NCBI GenBank assembly: GCA_937880795.1
Contig: CALGRQ010000407.1
Span: 1-16,576, forward strand
From: an uncultured Dyadobacter sp.
Lineage (GTDB): Bacteria; Bacteroidota; Bacteroidia; Cytophagales; Spirosomataceae
Direction: 5' to 3'
Length of the DNA stretch: 16,576 nucleotides
A model generated the notes under the pieces. The model made no database searches. It saw only the letters and a list, made by a program, of their open reading frames with translations, and was not told the DNA's origin. This document shows, one piece after another, positions 1 to 7,594 of the stretch. The position numbers and the translations under genes are program-made. The stretch's first letter is position 1. Every line of letters starts with the position of its first letter.

Positions 1-1013
1 GAATTGGCAAATAACATTAGATCGTCTTTGCGATTTCTCAACGCTGGAACTTCTATCGTGAATTCATTAAAACGGTAATAAAGGTCTTCTCTAAATTTTC
101 CGTTCTTAGCCGACTCTAATAATCTTTCGTTACTAGCCACGATGATTCTCACATCGAGGTCGATTTCTTTTGAACCGCCAATTCGTCTCATCTTTCGTTC
201 CTGAACAACTCTTAAAAGAGCCACCTGAATCTCATACGACAAATTGGAAACCTCGTCTAAGAACAGAGTACCTCCATTGGCCAATTCGAAGTGACCGATT
301 TTGGTTTGCAAAGCCCCCGTAAAAGAGCCCTTTTCGTGACCAAAAAGCTCACTACCCGCTAATTCTTTTGATATAGCTCCACAATCCATCGCCACAAACG
401 GCATATCTTTCCGCTTTGATCTGTTGTGAATTTCCTGTGCAATGGCCTCCTTACCAGAACCACTTTCGCCATAAATGATGACACTAAAATTGGTAGGCGC
501 AACTAAATCTACCTGCTTAAAGAGTTGATCCGCAATGTGACTGTTTCCCATTACGTATCCCGATTTCGATTTCGAATAGCCTCTTTTGGCGGGTTTCGTT
601 GTTTCCGGTATATCGGTGGTCACTGCACTCAACGGCTCCTGTCCGTTATTTTCAGCATCAGCAATGGCCTTATTAACGGTGATCAATATCTCGTCAGGAA
701 AAAGAGGCTTCGTGATATAGTCATAAGCTCCCAATTTCATGACATGTACTGCAACTTTTATATCTGAGTAACCCGTAATTACCAAAACCGGCAAATTAGG
801 CCGCTTACTCTTAATGGTAGTAAGCAGATCGGTTCCGGTTATATCACCAAGTCTAAAATCGGTCATTACCAAATCCGGAGATACTGACTCTATGAGCGCT
901 AATCCATCCTTACCGTTCTGCGCAGTTTCTACCATAAAATTATTCTTCGACAAGAATCGCTTCAATAGGAAACAAATATCTGCTTCGTCGTCAACCACAA
1001 CAATTTTCTTCAT
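1..1013 (-). CDS. Sigma-54-dependent response regulator, NtrC family (3' end beyond window)
   Basis: A two-component transcription activator that would use ATP hydrolysis to open promoters held by sigma-54. 337 residues are visible from an ATG at 1013. The receiver domain covers about residues 1-120: acidic pair D8/D9, phospho-acceptor D52, conserved T80 and K102. A linker of about 30 residues follows. The AAA+ domain then shows Walker A GESGSGK (182-188), the sigma-54-contacting loop as GSFTGA (229-234, family consensus GAFTGA), Walker B GGTLFLDE (247-254) and the arginine-finger region FREDLYYR (307-314). The end of the AAA+ domain and the expected Fis-type DNA-binding domain lie off the left edge, so target specificity cannot be read. 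The start is 25 bp after the rpoN stop on the same strand, so the two are probably co-transcribed. No partner histidine kinase is visible. The family call is very secure; the exact subgroup is not. Confidence 0.95.
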   Translation of the reverse strand, partial: MKKIVVVDDEADICFLLKRFLSKNNFMVETAQNGKDGLALIESVSPDLVMTDFRLGDITGTDLLTTIKSKRPNLPVLVITGYSDIKVAVHVMKLGAYDYITKPLFPDEILITVNKAIADAENNGQEPLSAVTTDIPETTKPAKRGYSKSKSGYVMGNSHIADQLFKQVDLVAPTNFSVIIYGESGSGKEAIAQEIHNRSKRKDMPFVAMDCGAISKELAGSELFGHEKGSFTGALQTKIGHFELANGGTLFLDEVSNLSYEIQVALLRVVQERKMRRIGGSKEIDLDVRIIVASNERLLESAKNGKFREDLYYRFNEFTIEVPALRNRKDDLMLFAN

Positions 1014-1038
1014 ACCTCGTTTAGGGCTTTAATAAAAA

Positions 1039-2481
1039 TTATATAGTAACTCTTAGTCTCGCTGTCGGGATGTTCAGCTGTTCACGATATTTTGCCACAG
1101 TACGCCTAGCCACAGAATACCCCTTTTCCGCCAGCAAATCTGTTATTTGCTGATCATTAAACGGATGTCTTTTGTCTTCGGCCTCCGTAATCTCCCGAAT
1201 CGCCTCTTGAATTTCTCTGTTGGAAACCTCCGTTCCGTCTTCATTGGTAACTCCTTCCGTAAATAAGTCTTTTAATAATACAATTCCGAAAGGCGTTTGA
1301 ACATACTTGTTGGTGGTGACCCGTGAAACGGTCGATATATCCATATCGATAATCTCGGCAACATCCTTCAAAATCATAGGACGTAGTTTTTTTACATCGC
1401 CACTTTGAAAATAGTCGTATTGAAGCTTTACAATGGCTCGAAGGGTATTCAGCATGGTGTTTTCACGTTGCTTAATCGCATCTATAAACCACTTTGCCGA
1501 ATTCATCTTGCTTTTCAGAAACTGATTCGTTGCCTTATCATTTTTCTGTTCGGCCATTTGAGTAAACAACTTGTTCAACTTCAAAGCCGGACTGTTACCC
1601 CAGGTAAGTTGAACCTCTATCTCACCATCTTCGGTATACCGAAGCATAAAATCAGGTTTAATACTTTCGTTCACCAGCGAATCATTCCGTAAACCGGAAG
1701 CCGGTTTTGGATTAAGTGTCGTTATGAGTTGAATCGCCTTTTTAAGGGCCTCTTCCGATAGCCCGATTACCCGCATGATCTTATCGTAGTTTCTCGAACC
1801 TAGTTCATCAAAAGTATCCGATACGATTCTTTTCGCGGACTTCCATACCTCATCCTGCTTATCCAGTCTATTAAGCTGTATTAAAAGGCACTCCCGGAGA
1901 TCTCTGGCCGCAATCCCTGCCGGCTCCAACTGCTGTATGACGTGAAGCATTTCATCAACTTCTTCACCATCAATAAACATACTATTGGCGAACGATATAT
2001 CATCAGCGATTACTTCACTTTCACGTCTCAGAAATCCGTCTTCATCCAAGGAGTCCAATACGAATTCAGCGATAAGTTGCTGTCTGTCATTCAGTCTTAA
2101 AAAATGAATCTGCTGTTTTAGGTCATCTCTAAATCCGATCGCCTCCACCATTGGCCTGGTATAAAGCTCATTATCCGGTGACTGATTATTTGCATATGTC
2201 TTGTAATCGGGTATGTCATCATCTCTAAATTCATCCCAGTCATAATAGTCCTGCACATTACCGGAGTCATCACCAGCAGCGTCTACCGTGTCTGCATATT
2301 CGTCAGGATTCTCCTCATTGGCACTTTCTTCCTTTCCTTCCTCCAAAACCGGATTTTCTTCCAATTCCTCCTTGATCCTCTGTTCTAATTCCATTGTAGT
2401 CAAATGCAATAAATTAAGCATTTGAATCTGCAAGGGCGAATATTTAAGTGTTTGTCTTTGCGTCTGCGTTTGTCTTTGCAT
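1039..2481 (-). CDS. rpoN: RNA polymerase sigma-54 factor RpoN
   Basis: The alternative sigma factor that directs RNA polymerase to -24/-12 promoters and needs an AAA+ activator. The 480-residue length is normal for the family. Region I (about residues 1-48) is glutamine- and leucine-rich, with the conserved ELEQRIKEELEENPVLEEG stretch at 31-49. An acidic region II follows (about 50-93, many D/E). The core-binding region spans about 105-300. A helix-turn-helix lies at about 371-392 (KDVAEIIDM..STVSRVTTNKYVQTP). The RpoN box is intact as ARRTVAKYRE at 458-467. The ATG at 2481 is chosen because the usual short glutamine-rich N-terminus begins there. The gene downstream is an NtrC-type activator, which fits a regulatory pair. 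A hairpin and a duplicated 17-bp motif lie just upstream. Confidence 0.98.
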   Translation of the reverse strand: MQRQTQTQRQTLKYSPLQIQMLNLLHLTTMELEQRIKEELEENPVLEEGKEESANEENPDEYADTVDAAGDDSGNVQDYYDWDEFRDDDIPDYKTYANNQSPDNELYTRPMVEAIGFRDDLKQQIHFLRLNDRQQLIAEFVLDSLDEDGFLRRESEVIADDISFANSMFIDGEEVDEMLHVIQQLEPAGIAARDLRECLLIQLNRLDKQDEVWKSAKRIVSDTFDELGSRNYDKIMRVIGLSEEALKKAIQLITTLNPKPASGLRNDSLVNESIKPDFMLRYTEDGEIEVQLTWGNSPALKLNKLFTQMAEQKNDKATNQFLKSKMNSAKWFIDAIKQRENTMLNTLRAIVKLQYDYFQSGDVKKLRPMILKDVAEIIDMDISTVSRVTTNKYVQTPFGIVLLKDLFTEGVTNEDGTEVSNREIQEAIREITEAEDKRHPFNDQQITDLLAEKGYSVARRTVAKYREQLNIPTARLRVTI

Positions 2482-2497
2482 AATGCAACTATAAGGG

Positions 2498-2604
2498 TAA
2501 ATTTAAGACTCTTTCACTCAACTCGAAGCATTGAAAAACGGAAGTGCCGTAGCACTACGTTTTTGTATGAGTTGTTACTACATTGGTTAAATTTAATACT
2601 CTTT
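2498..2604. repeat. Duplicated 17-bp motif upstream of rpoN
   Basis: The motif TAAATTTAAGACTCTTT at 2498-2514 recurs as TAAATTTAATACTCTTT at 2588-2604, a 16 of 17 match with starts 90 bp apart. Both copies are preceded by GG and a short T/A stretch. They bracket a hairpin and lie 17 to 123 bp upstream of the rpoN start. They could be paired protein-binding sites or a chance AT-rich similarity. Confidence 0.4.
2534..2564. terminator. Terminator-like hairpin in the rpoN upstream region
   Basis: Outer arms AAAAACG (2534-2540) and CGTTTTT (2558-2564) enclose a second stem AGTGC/GCACT (2543-2547, 2552-2556) with a CGTA tetraloop. A further pairing, CAACTC (2519-2524) with GAGTTG (2569-2574), could extend it. 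The flanking A and T runs make it look like a bidirectional intrinsic terminator. It sits about 53 bp upstream of rpoN, so it could be an attenuator in the rpoN leader or end an unrecognised transcript. Confidence 0.45.
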
Positions 2605-2675
2605 ATCTTATCAATCTCTACCCAAACGCATTTTTGTGCTAGATTGAGTAGTAATTTCTACATTATGAGAATTTG

Positions 2676-2755
2676 AGCCTAAACTGGCGACAAAATCCAC
2701 GGCTGCAAGTGAACTTACACATACCTACTGCCGTGATTTGCAGATCCAGTGGGCT
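2676..2755. repeat. Imperfect inverted repeat in intergenic DNA
   Basis: The arm at 2676-2703 and the arm at 2730-2755 share AGCC, ACTGG, CAAA-ATC and ACGGC blocks in inverted order, separated by a 26-bp loop. Several bulges break the pairing. The segment is more GC-rich than its surroundings. It may form an RNA structure or be a relic of a mobile-element end; no transposase is nearby. Confidence 0.25.
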
Positions 2756-3198
2756 AAACTTTCATTCAACAAGTTAAAACCTGCTGCGCGAAAATTTCAA
2801 CATAATACTAAGACTATCATACACTTACACAACCCTATCCATAGAAAAAAATCTATCAATCTCCATCATCCAATAACACAGTAAGTGCATTTGTTATCTA
2901 GTACTGCTCAATAATCGCCTCTTTGATACTGCCTACCTTAAAATTACAAGCCACAGCAACAAACAGACAAAGACAGGCAATGTAGTATTCGGTTTACGCA
3001 TCAACTATTCAAACGCAATAGACTAGAATAAATAAACCTAAACCTCTCAACTTAGTTGGATCAAAAAAAAGCACCCATATCTATGCAAGAACTGGTCCTG
3101 ATAACAAATACACCATTTTGAATCCAGACTCTTCAGCGATTATAAAGTACCACCAACTCATTCCATGCACATAATTCTACGACCAGATAGAAAGATGC

Positions 3199-3228
3199 TT
3201 GTTTCCTAGCGTTTTGATTTTATTTTTG
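3199..3228 (+). promoter_or_regulatory. Bacteroidota-type promoter for the first receiver gene
   Basis: A TTG at 3199-3201 is followed by exactly 19 bp and then TATTTTTG at 3221-3228. This matches the known Bacteroidota form TTG-N19-TAnnTTTG. The expected transcription start is a few bases downstream, near 3234, about 105 bp ahead of the receiver ATG at 3339. It is the best promoter match in any gap of the window. Confidence 0.55.
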
Positions 3229-3245
3229 TACATAGAGTCTATGTA
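3229..3245. promoter_or_regulatory. 17-bp palindrome over the predicted transcription start
   Basis: TACATAGAGTCTATGTA has perfect 8-bp arms around a central G. It begins one base after the predicted -7 element and covers the expected start point, the usual place for a repressor operator. It could instead act as a 5' hairpin in the mRNA. The binding protein is unknown. Confidence 0.45.
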
Positions 3246-3338
3246 TGGGTTCATGAAGCTAACAGCAATCCTTATTAAAGCGCTCAATTCACCCAGAAAT
3301 CATTGCATCAAATTTCATTAACAAAATTTTCAGTAGGA

Positions 3339-3755
3339 ATGAGTAACGGACAAATTCTGATGGCAGATGATGACGCGGACGACCGGTTTTTAGTTAAAGC
3401 TGCATTTGACGACATTTCAATTACTCACCAACTCGTTTTTTTCGAAGATGGCGACCAGCTCGTCAGCCATTTATCTCAATCCACTAGTGGGAATATGCCC
3501 TTACTTATACTTCTTGATCTGAATATGCCGAAGCGAGATGGCAGAGAGGTTTTGGAGATTATACGTAGCAATAAGACTTGGAGTATGATTCCGATTATCA
3601 TTTTCAGTACTTCAAATGCTCCTGATGACATTAAGGCTGCCTATCAGCTTGGAGCTAATTGTTATATAATAAAACCCTCCAGTTATGAAGGGCTAAAAGA
3701 AGCTGTCCTAAACATTCATAAATTCTGGCTTTCTACGGCCACATTACCTAAATAA
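3339..3755 (+). CDS. Stand-alone receiver protein (CheY/Rcp1-like)
   Basis: A single-domain response regulator of 138 residues with no output domain, so it should act by protein contact or phosphotransfer. The acidic cluster is D10-D12, followed by the DADDR sequence common in Rcp1-like receivers. The phospho-acceptor is D60 in LLDLNMP, the switch residue is S90 in IIIFSTS, and the conserved lysine is K112 before P113. The frame is open further upstream, but the only earlier initiator is a TTG at 3303; the ATG at 3339 directly follows a purine-rich TAGGA and gives a normal receiver N-terminus. Its stop codon directly abuts the stop of the convergent gene on the other strand, leaving no space for a separate terminator. 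No kinase is adjacent, so the partner is unknown. Confidence 0.9.
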   Translation: MSNGQILMADDDADDRFLVKAAFDDISITHQLVFFEDGDQLVSHLSQSTSGNMPLLILLDLNMPKRDGREVLEIIRSNKTWSMIPIIIFSTSNAPDDIKAAYQLGANCYIIKPSSYEGLKEAVLNIHKFWLSTATLPK

Positions 3756-4088
3756 TTATAACGGCTTTAACTTGGAAGGAGATTCAACAGGATCATCGGT
3801 AACTTTTTTGACCCACTTCAACCCTTTAAGCAATATTTCTCTGCCTCCTTCAATACCGTGTTTCATAATAACCTTCTCGGCCACAATAGGGGCAACAAAA
3901 TTAAATGGAGGTGGTAGTCTTTTTAAAAGAGTTTTTGCTAAAACGGCACCCATACCTAATTCAACACCCTTTCCCAGCGCCCCTTGAGGCCCCGCAGTCA
4001 GCAAATCTTTCAGGTATGTAGTTGCAACACCCACAGTAGAAACTGCCCCTTTAATTTTTTTCGGATTTTGATCGTTACCAGTTTTCAT
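3756..4088 (-). CDS. Small uncharacterised protein downstream of a YtxH-family gene
   Basis: 110 residues from the ATG at 4088; an in-frame TTG two codons earlier is a less likely start. I do not recognise a named family. The sequence has a lysine-rich N-terminus (about residues 1-15), a glycine/alanine/leucine-rich middle (about 33-75, GKGVELGMGAVLAK then PPPFNFVAPIVAEKV) that could be amphipathic or weakly membrane-associated, and a basic C-terminal part. It begins 39 bp after the YtxH gene stop on the same strand, so the two are likely one transcript. The pairing suggests an envelope or stress role, but that is inference only. It is convergent with the receiver gene, with zero bases between the two stop codons. 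Confidence 0.7.
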   Translation of the reverse strand: MKTGNDQNPKKIKGAVSTVGVATTYLKDLLTAGPQGALGKGVELGMGAVLAKTLLKRLPPPFNFVAPIVAEKVIMKHGIEGGREILLKGLKWVKKVTDDPVESPSKLKPL

Positions 4089-4127
4089 GAACAAATTAGC
4101 TGTTTTACAATTCCTTAAATCACCCGA

Positions 4128-4415
4128 TCAAAAATCTTTATTGATTTCCTTATTTGCTTTGTCCGCATAGTGTTCCGCAGCATCCACTGCTTCATCTTTC
4201 AATTCCTCAGCCTTTGACTTCAATTCGTCAACAGCTTTACCAGCCTGACCCTTGCTTCTTTCAAGCGCTTCAATTAAATCTCCGGCCAAGCTATTGGTTT
4301 TACGTTTGATTTTCTTTCTGGTTTTATTGCCCTCGTCCGGCGCAAACAATAACCCGATCACAGCTCCAACTGCCGCAGCAGTTACAATCCCCCAAAATGC
4401 TTTATTATTTACCAT
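4128..4415 (-). CDS. YtxH domain-containing protein
   Basis: 95 residues from the ATG at 4415. The frame stays open upstream to 4511, but that extension is cysteine-rich and unlike the family, while the ATG at 4415 gives the normal YtxH N-terminus. A single hydrophobic helix with glycines (about residues 5-25, FWGIVTAAAVGAVIGLLFAP) is followed by the typical DEGNKTRKKI basic segment. A long charged alanine/lysine/glutamate-rich helix runs to the end and is probably a coiled coil. YtxH proteins are small membrane-anchored proteins, often stress-linked, with no defined biochemical function. It is the first gene of a probable two-gene unit. Confidence 0.85.
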   Translation of the reverse strand: MVNNKAFWGIVTAAAVGAVIGLLFAPDEGNKTRKKIKRKTNSLAGDLIEALERSKGQAGKAVDELKSKAEELKDEAVDAAEHYADKANKEINKDF

Positions 4416-4766
4416 TGTCTGATTTTTTTGTTGTTCTATAATAATTGAATAAGACTGACAAGAAAAACTTGTACCAGACACACGTAACAAACAACAAAAC
4501 AACACAAACAACTCATTTACATATACTTATATACAAATACAATATAGATGAAATTCTATTTTTTGTAATAATTCCACGAATTGTTTCATTTACTCCCCCG
4601 CTTGTCCCAAACGCTCAACAAAATGCATATTGTTTGTAATCGTTCTGAATCAGCTCCCCTGCAACCTCAAATAAACCATATGGCAAGATTTTTTAACTGT
4701 TTATAACTAAATTAATCATGTATAAAATTACCCTCGGTTGATCGCATATATATTTTTAAAACTACC
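4416..4766. other. Divergent intergenic region
   Basis: 351 bp between the YtxH gene (minus) and the second receiver gene (plus). Both promoters should lie here, but I see no exact TTG-N19-TAnnTTTG match on either strand. The middle (about 4515-4570) is strongly AT-rich. No gene is supported. Confidence 0.5.
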
Positions 4767-5153
4767 ATGACAATTATAATTATTGAAGATGAAAATGAGT
4801 TAGGAATGCTCATGCGCAATTTTCTTCAAAAAAAATTACAACCCTATACTCCTTCAACCATTTTATTATATAACACCTTACAAGAGGGGCTCGCTTCTAT
4901 TCGACAAATTCAACCAGATTGGGTATTTATTGACAATAATCTACCTGACGGAAAGGGAATTAATGAAATTGAAAACATCAAAAAAGTTAAAACCGAAGTC
5001 AATAAAATTAAGGTTGTCATGATGAGCGCCATGACCAATTTGAGAGAGGAAGCCTTCAAGAAGGGAGTAGACTATTTTCTCAATAAACCCATCAGCTTTA
5101 GTGAAGTAGAAAACATTCTTCATCAAAACGGTTCTATACCTAAAATTTTATAA
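4767..5153 (+). CDS. Stand-alone receiver protein (CheY-like), second copy
   Basis: A 128-residue single-domain response regulator with no output domain. The acidic cluster is E7-D8-E9, the phospho-acceptor is D56 in WVFIDNNLPDG, the switch residue is S87 in VVMMSAM, and the conserved lysine is K107 in LNKP. It differs clearly from the receiver at 3339-3755 in sequence and is richer in AT, so this is not a recent duplication. No kinase or output protein is adjacent. It converges with the TPR gene. A self-complementary AT hairpin covers its stop codon. Confidence 0.9.
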   Translation: MTIIIIEDENELGMLMRNFLQKKLQPYTPSTILLYNTLQEGLASIRQIQPDWVFIDNNLPDGKGINEIENIKKVKTEVNKIKVVMMSAMTNLREEAFKKGVDYFLNKPISFSEVENILHQNGSIPKIL

Positions 5154-5164
5154 ATAAAATTTTA
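5141..5164. terminator. AT-only hairpin over the receiver stop codon
   Basis: Two copies of the palindrome TAAAATTTTA (5141-5150 and 5155-5164) are separated by TAAA and can form a 10-bp stem. The receiver stop codon at 5151-5153 is in the loop. A T-run follows at 5172-5177. The stem has no GC pairs, so termination strength is doubtful. It lies between convergent genes and could serve both. Confidence 0.4.
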
Positions 5165-5257
5165 AACAATCTTTTTTCAGGTAGTGGAATTTGTTCACCA
5201 GTTATATGACATTAATTTGATACTTGTGGATACAATTTCTCATGATGTGACAAAATG

Positions 5258-7534
5258 TCAAAAAATTGGGCACTTCGTACCTGAACGCCCCTTACCACCC
5301 GGCATTTTTACTTTTTGACTTTTGTATCTCACCTTTTTAGGCTTGGTGGAGTTATTTTTCTTTTTGCTATACGCCAATAATTTAAAATCAAATTCGGGTA
5401 TAAAGTAATCCTCGTTATAAGCAGCCGCAGGTAATGGCATATAGTGGCGTCCGGGAAACTGCAATTTATCATACTGATAGTCGTATAGATATATCGTTAC
5501 AAAGCCGTCCCTGCTATATTTAATCCCAATATCCGAAAAAGGGCTATCGTCCCGATTAGAAGCGACCAACCGCATCATTTCCTTTTGTTTTCCTTTGGCT
5601 AAGATGGTCATGTTGTATTGAAATACCCGATGCAGAGAATCGATCTGAATAGCTACTCCTAAATAATATTTCGCATCTTTCATTTTTTCTTGCCCGGCAT
5701 ACATCACCGCAGTATTATTTAATGCACTCTTATCCTGATACGATTGATAGCTCAACTTTGCATCGTCAAACTGATTCCAATATCGGTATACATTCCCCTG
5801 GTTCACATTGTAAAATTTACGAGTAGGAGCAACCTCCATCGCCTTTTTAAAATCGGCGAAAGCCCCTTCATATCTACCATTTGCTTCATTTACCTCATGC
5901 TTTTGCTCATGCCTATTACCCACATACGCCTGCACGATTCCATGGTTATTATGTAAAAAGGGTAATTCGGGTTGCTCCTTGATAAGACTATCAAACAAGG
6001 CCAGGGATTTATCCAACTGATCATTTTCCAGCAGGGCCACTCCCCACCCATTCTGCGCGCTGATGTTGGCTGGATTCAGCGATACGGCACGTTTAAAAAC
6101 CTCATATCCTTTTTTGAACATATCGAAATGCAAGAGCAAATTGCCATAATTGCTCCACATTCGGTCGTAATTTTTTTCGTATTGCAACGCCTTTGCCAAA
6201 TACTGCCCCGCTTCCGGGTATCTGCGTTGGTCAATCATTATACTGCTCAATCCTGATAAGGCTTCATATCTGGCCGGATCCAATTTAATAGCCCGATTAA
6301 AATCTAAGCTTGCCTCGGTACTTTTTCCTAGATAATATTCTGCGAAGCCTTTTGTAACAAACAAATCGGCATGAAAGGGGTTGGATTCATCCAGTGCTTT
6401 CTCGGCTAATTTAAAATCTTGAAGAGCTAGCTCGTATTTCCCCATACCATAATGAGATACAGCCCGGCCCAGATATGCCGGCAAATAGGATGAGTCCATG
6501 CGAATTACCCGATCAAATTGATTAAAGGCAAACTGATACTCATGACGAGATAAATGCGTATTTCCAATACCAGAAAGCAAAGCAGGGACCTCTCTGCGCA
6601 CAGTAGTAGCCAAACGATAATATCGCAATGCTTCCGCAACATGGTTCAAACCATAATGTGCATGGCCCAGCCCCATATAGGCATCTCCTATAAATTTCCT
6701 ATCCTTTGTTTCTATATATTGTTCAAAAACAGCCCTGGCATCATTGAATTTATGGGTAGCAAGGAGTGCATTTGCATAACGAATCTGCGCTTTGGGGTGC
6801 CTCCGAGCGACTTTTTCAAAATCTTTCACGGCCTTCTTCTGGCTTCCTGTTTGCATCAGCATATCTCCACGTTGCAGGCGGTATGCTACTACATCGTCCT
6901 TATGACGAATAGCACCTGTTATTTCTTCTATACCTTGCTCCAAATCTCCACTAAACTTGTGGATCATCCCAACGTTGTAGTTCCATTTTCCCTTGGCATT
7001 TTTATCCGAAGCGGAGATGGCAAAGTCCCTTCCTGCTGTATAATTCTTTTCTTTCCCATAAGAAACCAACATATTGAGATTTGCATGAGAGCCGGATGGA
7101 GCAGCTGATAAATCATTACGGGATTTTTCAAACCGATTGGTCAGTAAATGTAGCAAACCACGGTTATACCTCAGTTGCGGGTCCTGCTCCGAAAGCGACA
7201 GATGTTCCATCATGTGAACAGCCTTGTAATAATCACCAGATAAGGCCAATAACACGGCCTCATTGTTCATTCTCTGTAAAGAGTCTTCGGGAGCAAATGC
7301 TTCTTTATTGAATTTAACATAGGAGGCCTTCAATGAACGTAGATTTCGCTGATAGGTTTCATCCCGAAGCAGAGTCGGATTATTTTCTTCGAAAGATTGA
7401 TTAAAAACGGGAAGTAGCTCATGTAAGAGCTTTTGGCATTCACCAAAATCTTGGGCGGTGGCATGAGAACAACAGAACACCCAAAGCAGCAAAGACCAGA
7501 AATAAATAAGATGTTTGTAACGTCTGAGTGTCAT
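5258..7534 (-). CDS. Secreted tetratricopeptide-repeat protein
   Basis: 758 residues from the ATG at 7534. That start is favoured over a GTG at 7552 and an ATG at 7540 because a GGGGAAGG stretch lies 8 bases ahead of it, a rare clear ribosome-binding sequence here. A signal peptide spans about residues 1-27 (basic MTLRRYK, hydrophobic core, HATA before Q), with no lipobox. TPR units fill about residues 85-640, seen in repeats such as YLPAYLGRAVSHYGMGKYELALQ and RYEALSGLSSIM. After them come a short beta-rich tail with aromatic residues (about 660-720), a lysine-rich stretch (about 724-745) and the end CPIF. It is probably a periplasmic scaffold for protein contacts; partner and process are unknown. 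A sigma-54-like element sits about 60 bp upstream. Confidence 0.85.
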   Translation of the reverse strand: MTLRRYKHLIYFWSLLLWVFCCSHATAQDFGECQKLLHELLPVFNQSFEENNPTLLRDETYQRNLRSLKASYVKFNKEAFAPEDSLQRMNNEAVLLALSGDYYKAVHMMEHLSLSEQDPQLRYNRGLLHLLTNRFEKSRNDLSAAPSGSHANLNMLVSYGKEKNYTAGRDFAISASDKNAKGKWNYNVGMIHKFSGDLEQGIEEITGAIRHKDDVVAYRLQRGDMLMQTGSQKKAVKDFEKVARRHPKAQIRYANALLATHKFNDARAVFEQYIETKDRKFIGDAYMGLGHAHYGLNHVAEALRYYRLATTVRREVPALLSGIGNTHLSRHEYQFAFNQFDRVIRMDSSYLPAYLGRAVSHYGMGKYELALQDFKLAEKALDESNPFHADLFVTKGFAEYYLGKSTEASLDFNRAIKLDPARYEALSGLSSIMIDQRRYPEAGQYLAKALQYEKNYDRMWSNYGNLLLHFDMFKKGYEVFKRAVSLNPANISAQNGWGVALLENDQLDKSLALFDSLIKEQPELPFLHNNHGIVQAYVGNRHEQKHEVNEANGRYEGAFADFKKAMEVAPTRKFYNVNQGNVYRYWNQFDDAKLSYQSYQDKSALNNTAVMYAGQEKMKDAKYYLGVAIQIDSLHRVFQYNMTILAKGKQKEMMRLVASNRDDSPFSDIGIKYSRDGFVTIYLYDYQYDKLQFPGRHYMPLPAAAYNEDYFIPEFDFKLLAYSKKKNNSTKPKKVRYKSQKVKMPGGKGRSGTKCPIF

Positions 7535-7594
7535 AACCATATCCTTCCCCACCCACTAACTTACTAGAAACCAAAGACAATATCAATTTATGTT

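Larger units (their letters stand above)
2482..3302. other. Long intergenic region between rpoN and the first receiver gene
   Basis: This 821-bp stretch holds no convincing gene on either strand: open frames are short, lack family features and are broken by stops. It contains a 17-bp direct repeat (2498-2514 and 2588-2604), a hairpin between the copies (2534-2564), a looser inverted repeat (2676-2755) and, close to the right end, a promoter with an overlapping palindrome (3199-3245). The stretch from about 2760 to 3190 shows nothing I can name. It could be the remains of a decayed gene or a leader or small-RNA region. Confidence 0.6.

Noticed and set aside
2422..2676. 84-codon plus-strand frame over the rpoN start
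   Set aside because: It overlaps the conserved N-terminus of RpoN on the opposite strand, runs through the hairpin and repeat, and has no recognisable domain.
3057..3072. TTGGATC followed by an A-run and GC as a sigma-54 site
   Set aside because: The spacing is GG-N11-GC, one base too long, and the rest of the consensus is absent.
4680..4696. TGGCA sequence ahead of the second receiver gene as a sigma-54 site
   Set aside because: No GC occurs at the required 10-bp spacing after GG; the -12 part is only T and A.
5248..5260. TGACAAAATGTCA palindrome at the end of the TPR gene
   Set aside because: Only 5-bp arms, overlapping the stop codon, and no T-run in the right place; not enough to call a terminator or operator.
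6554..7108. 184-codon plus-strand frame inside the TPR gene
   Set aside because: It lies wholly opposite a well-supported coding region and has no family features; it is an antisense shadow.
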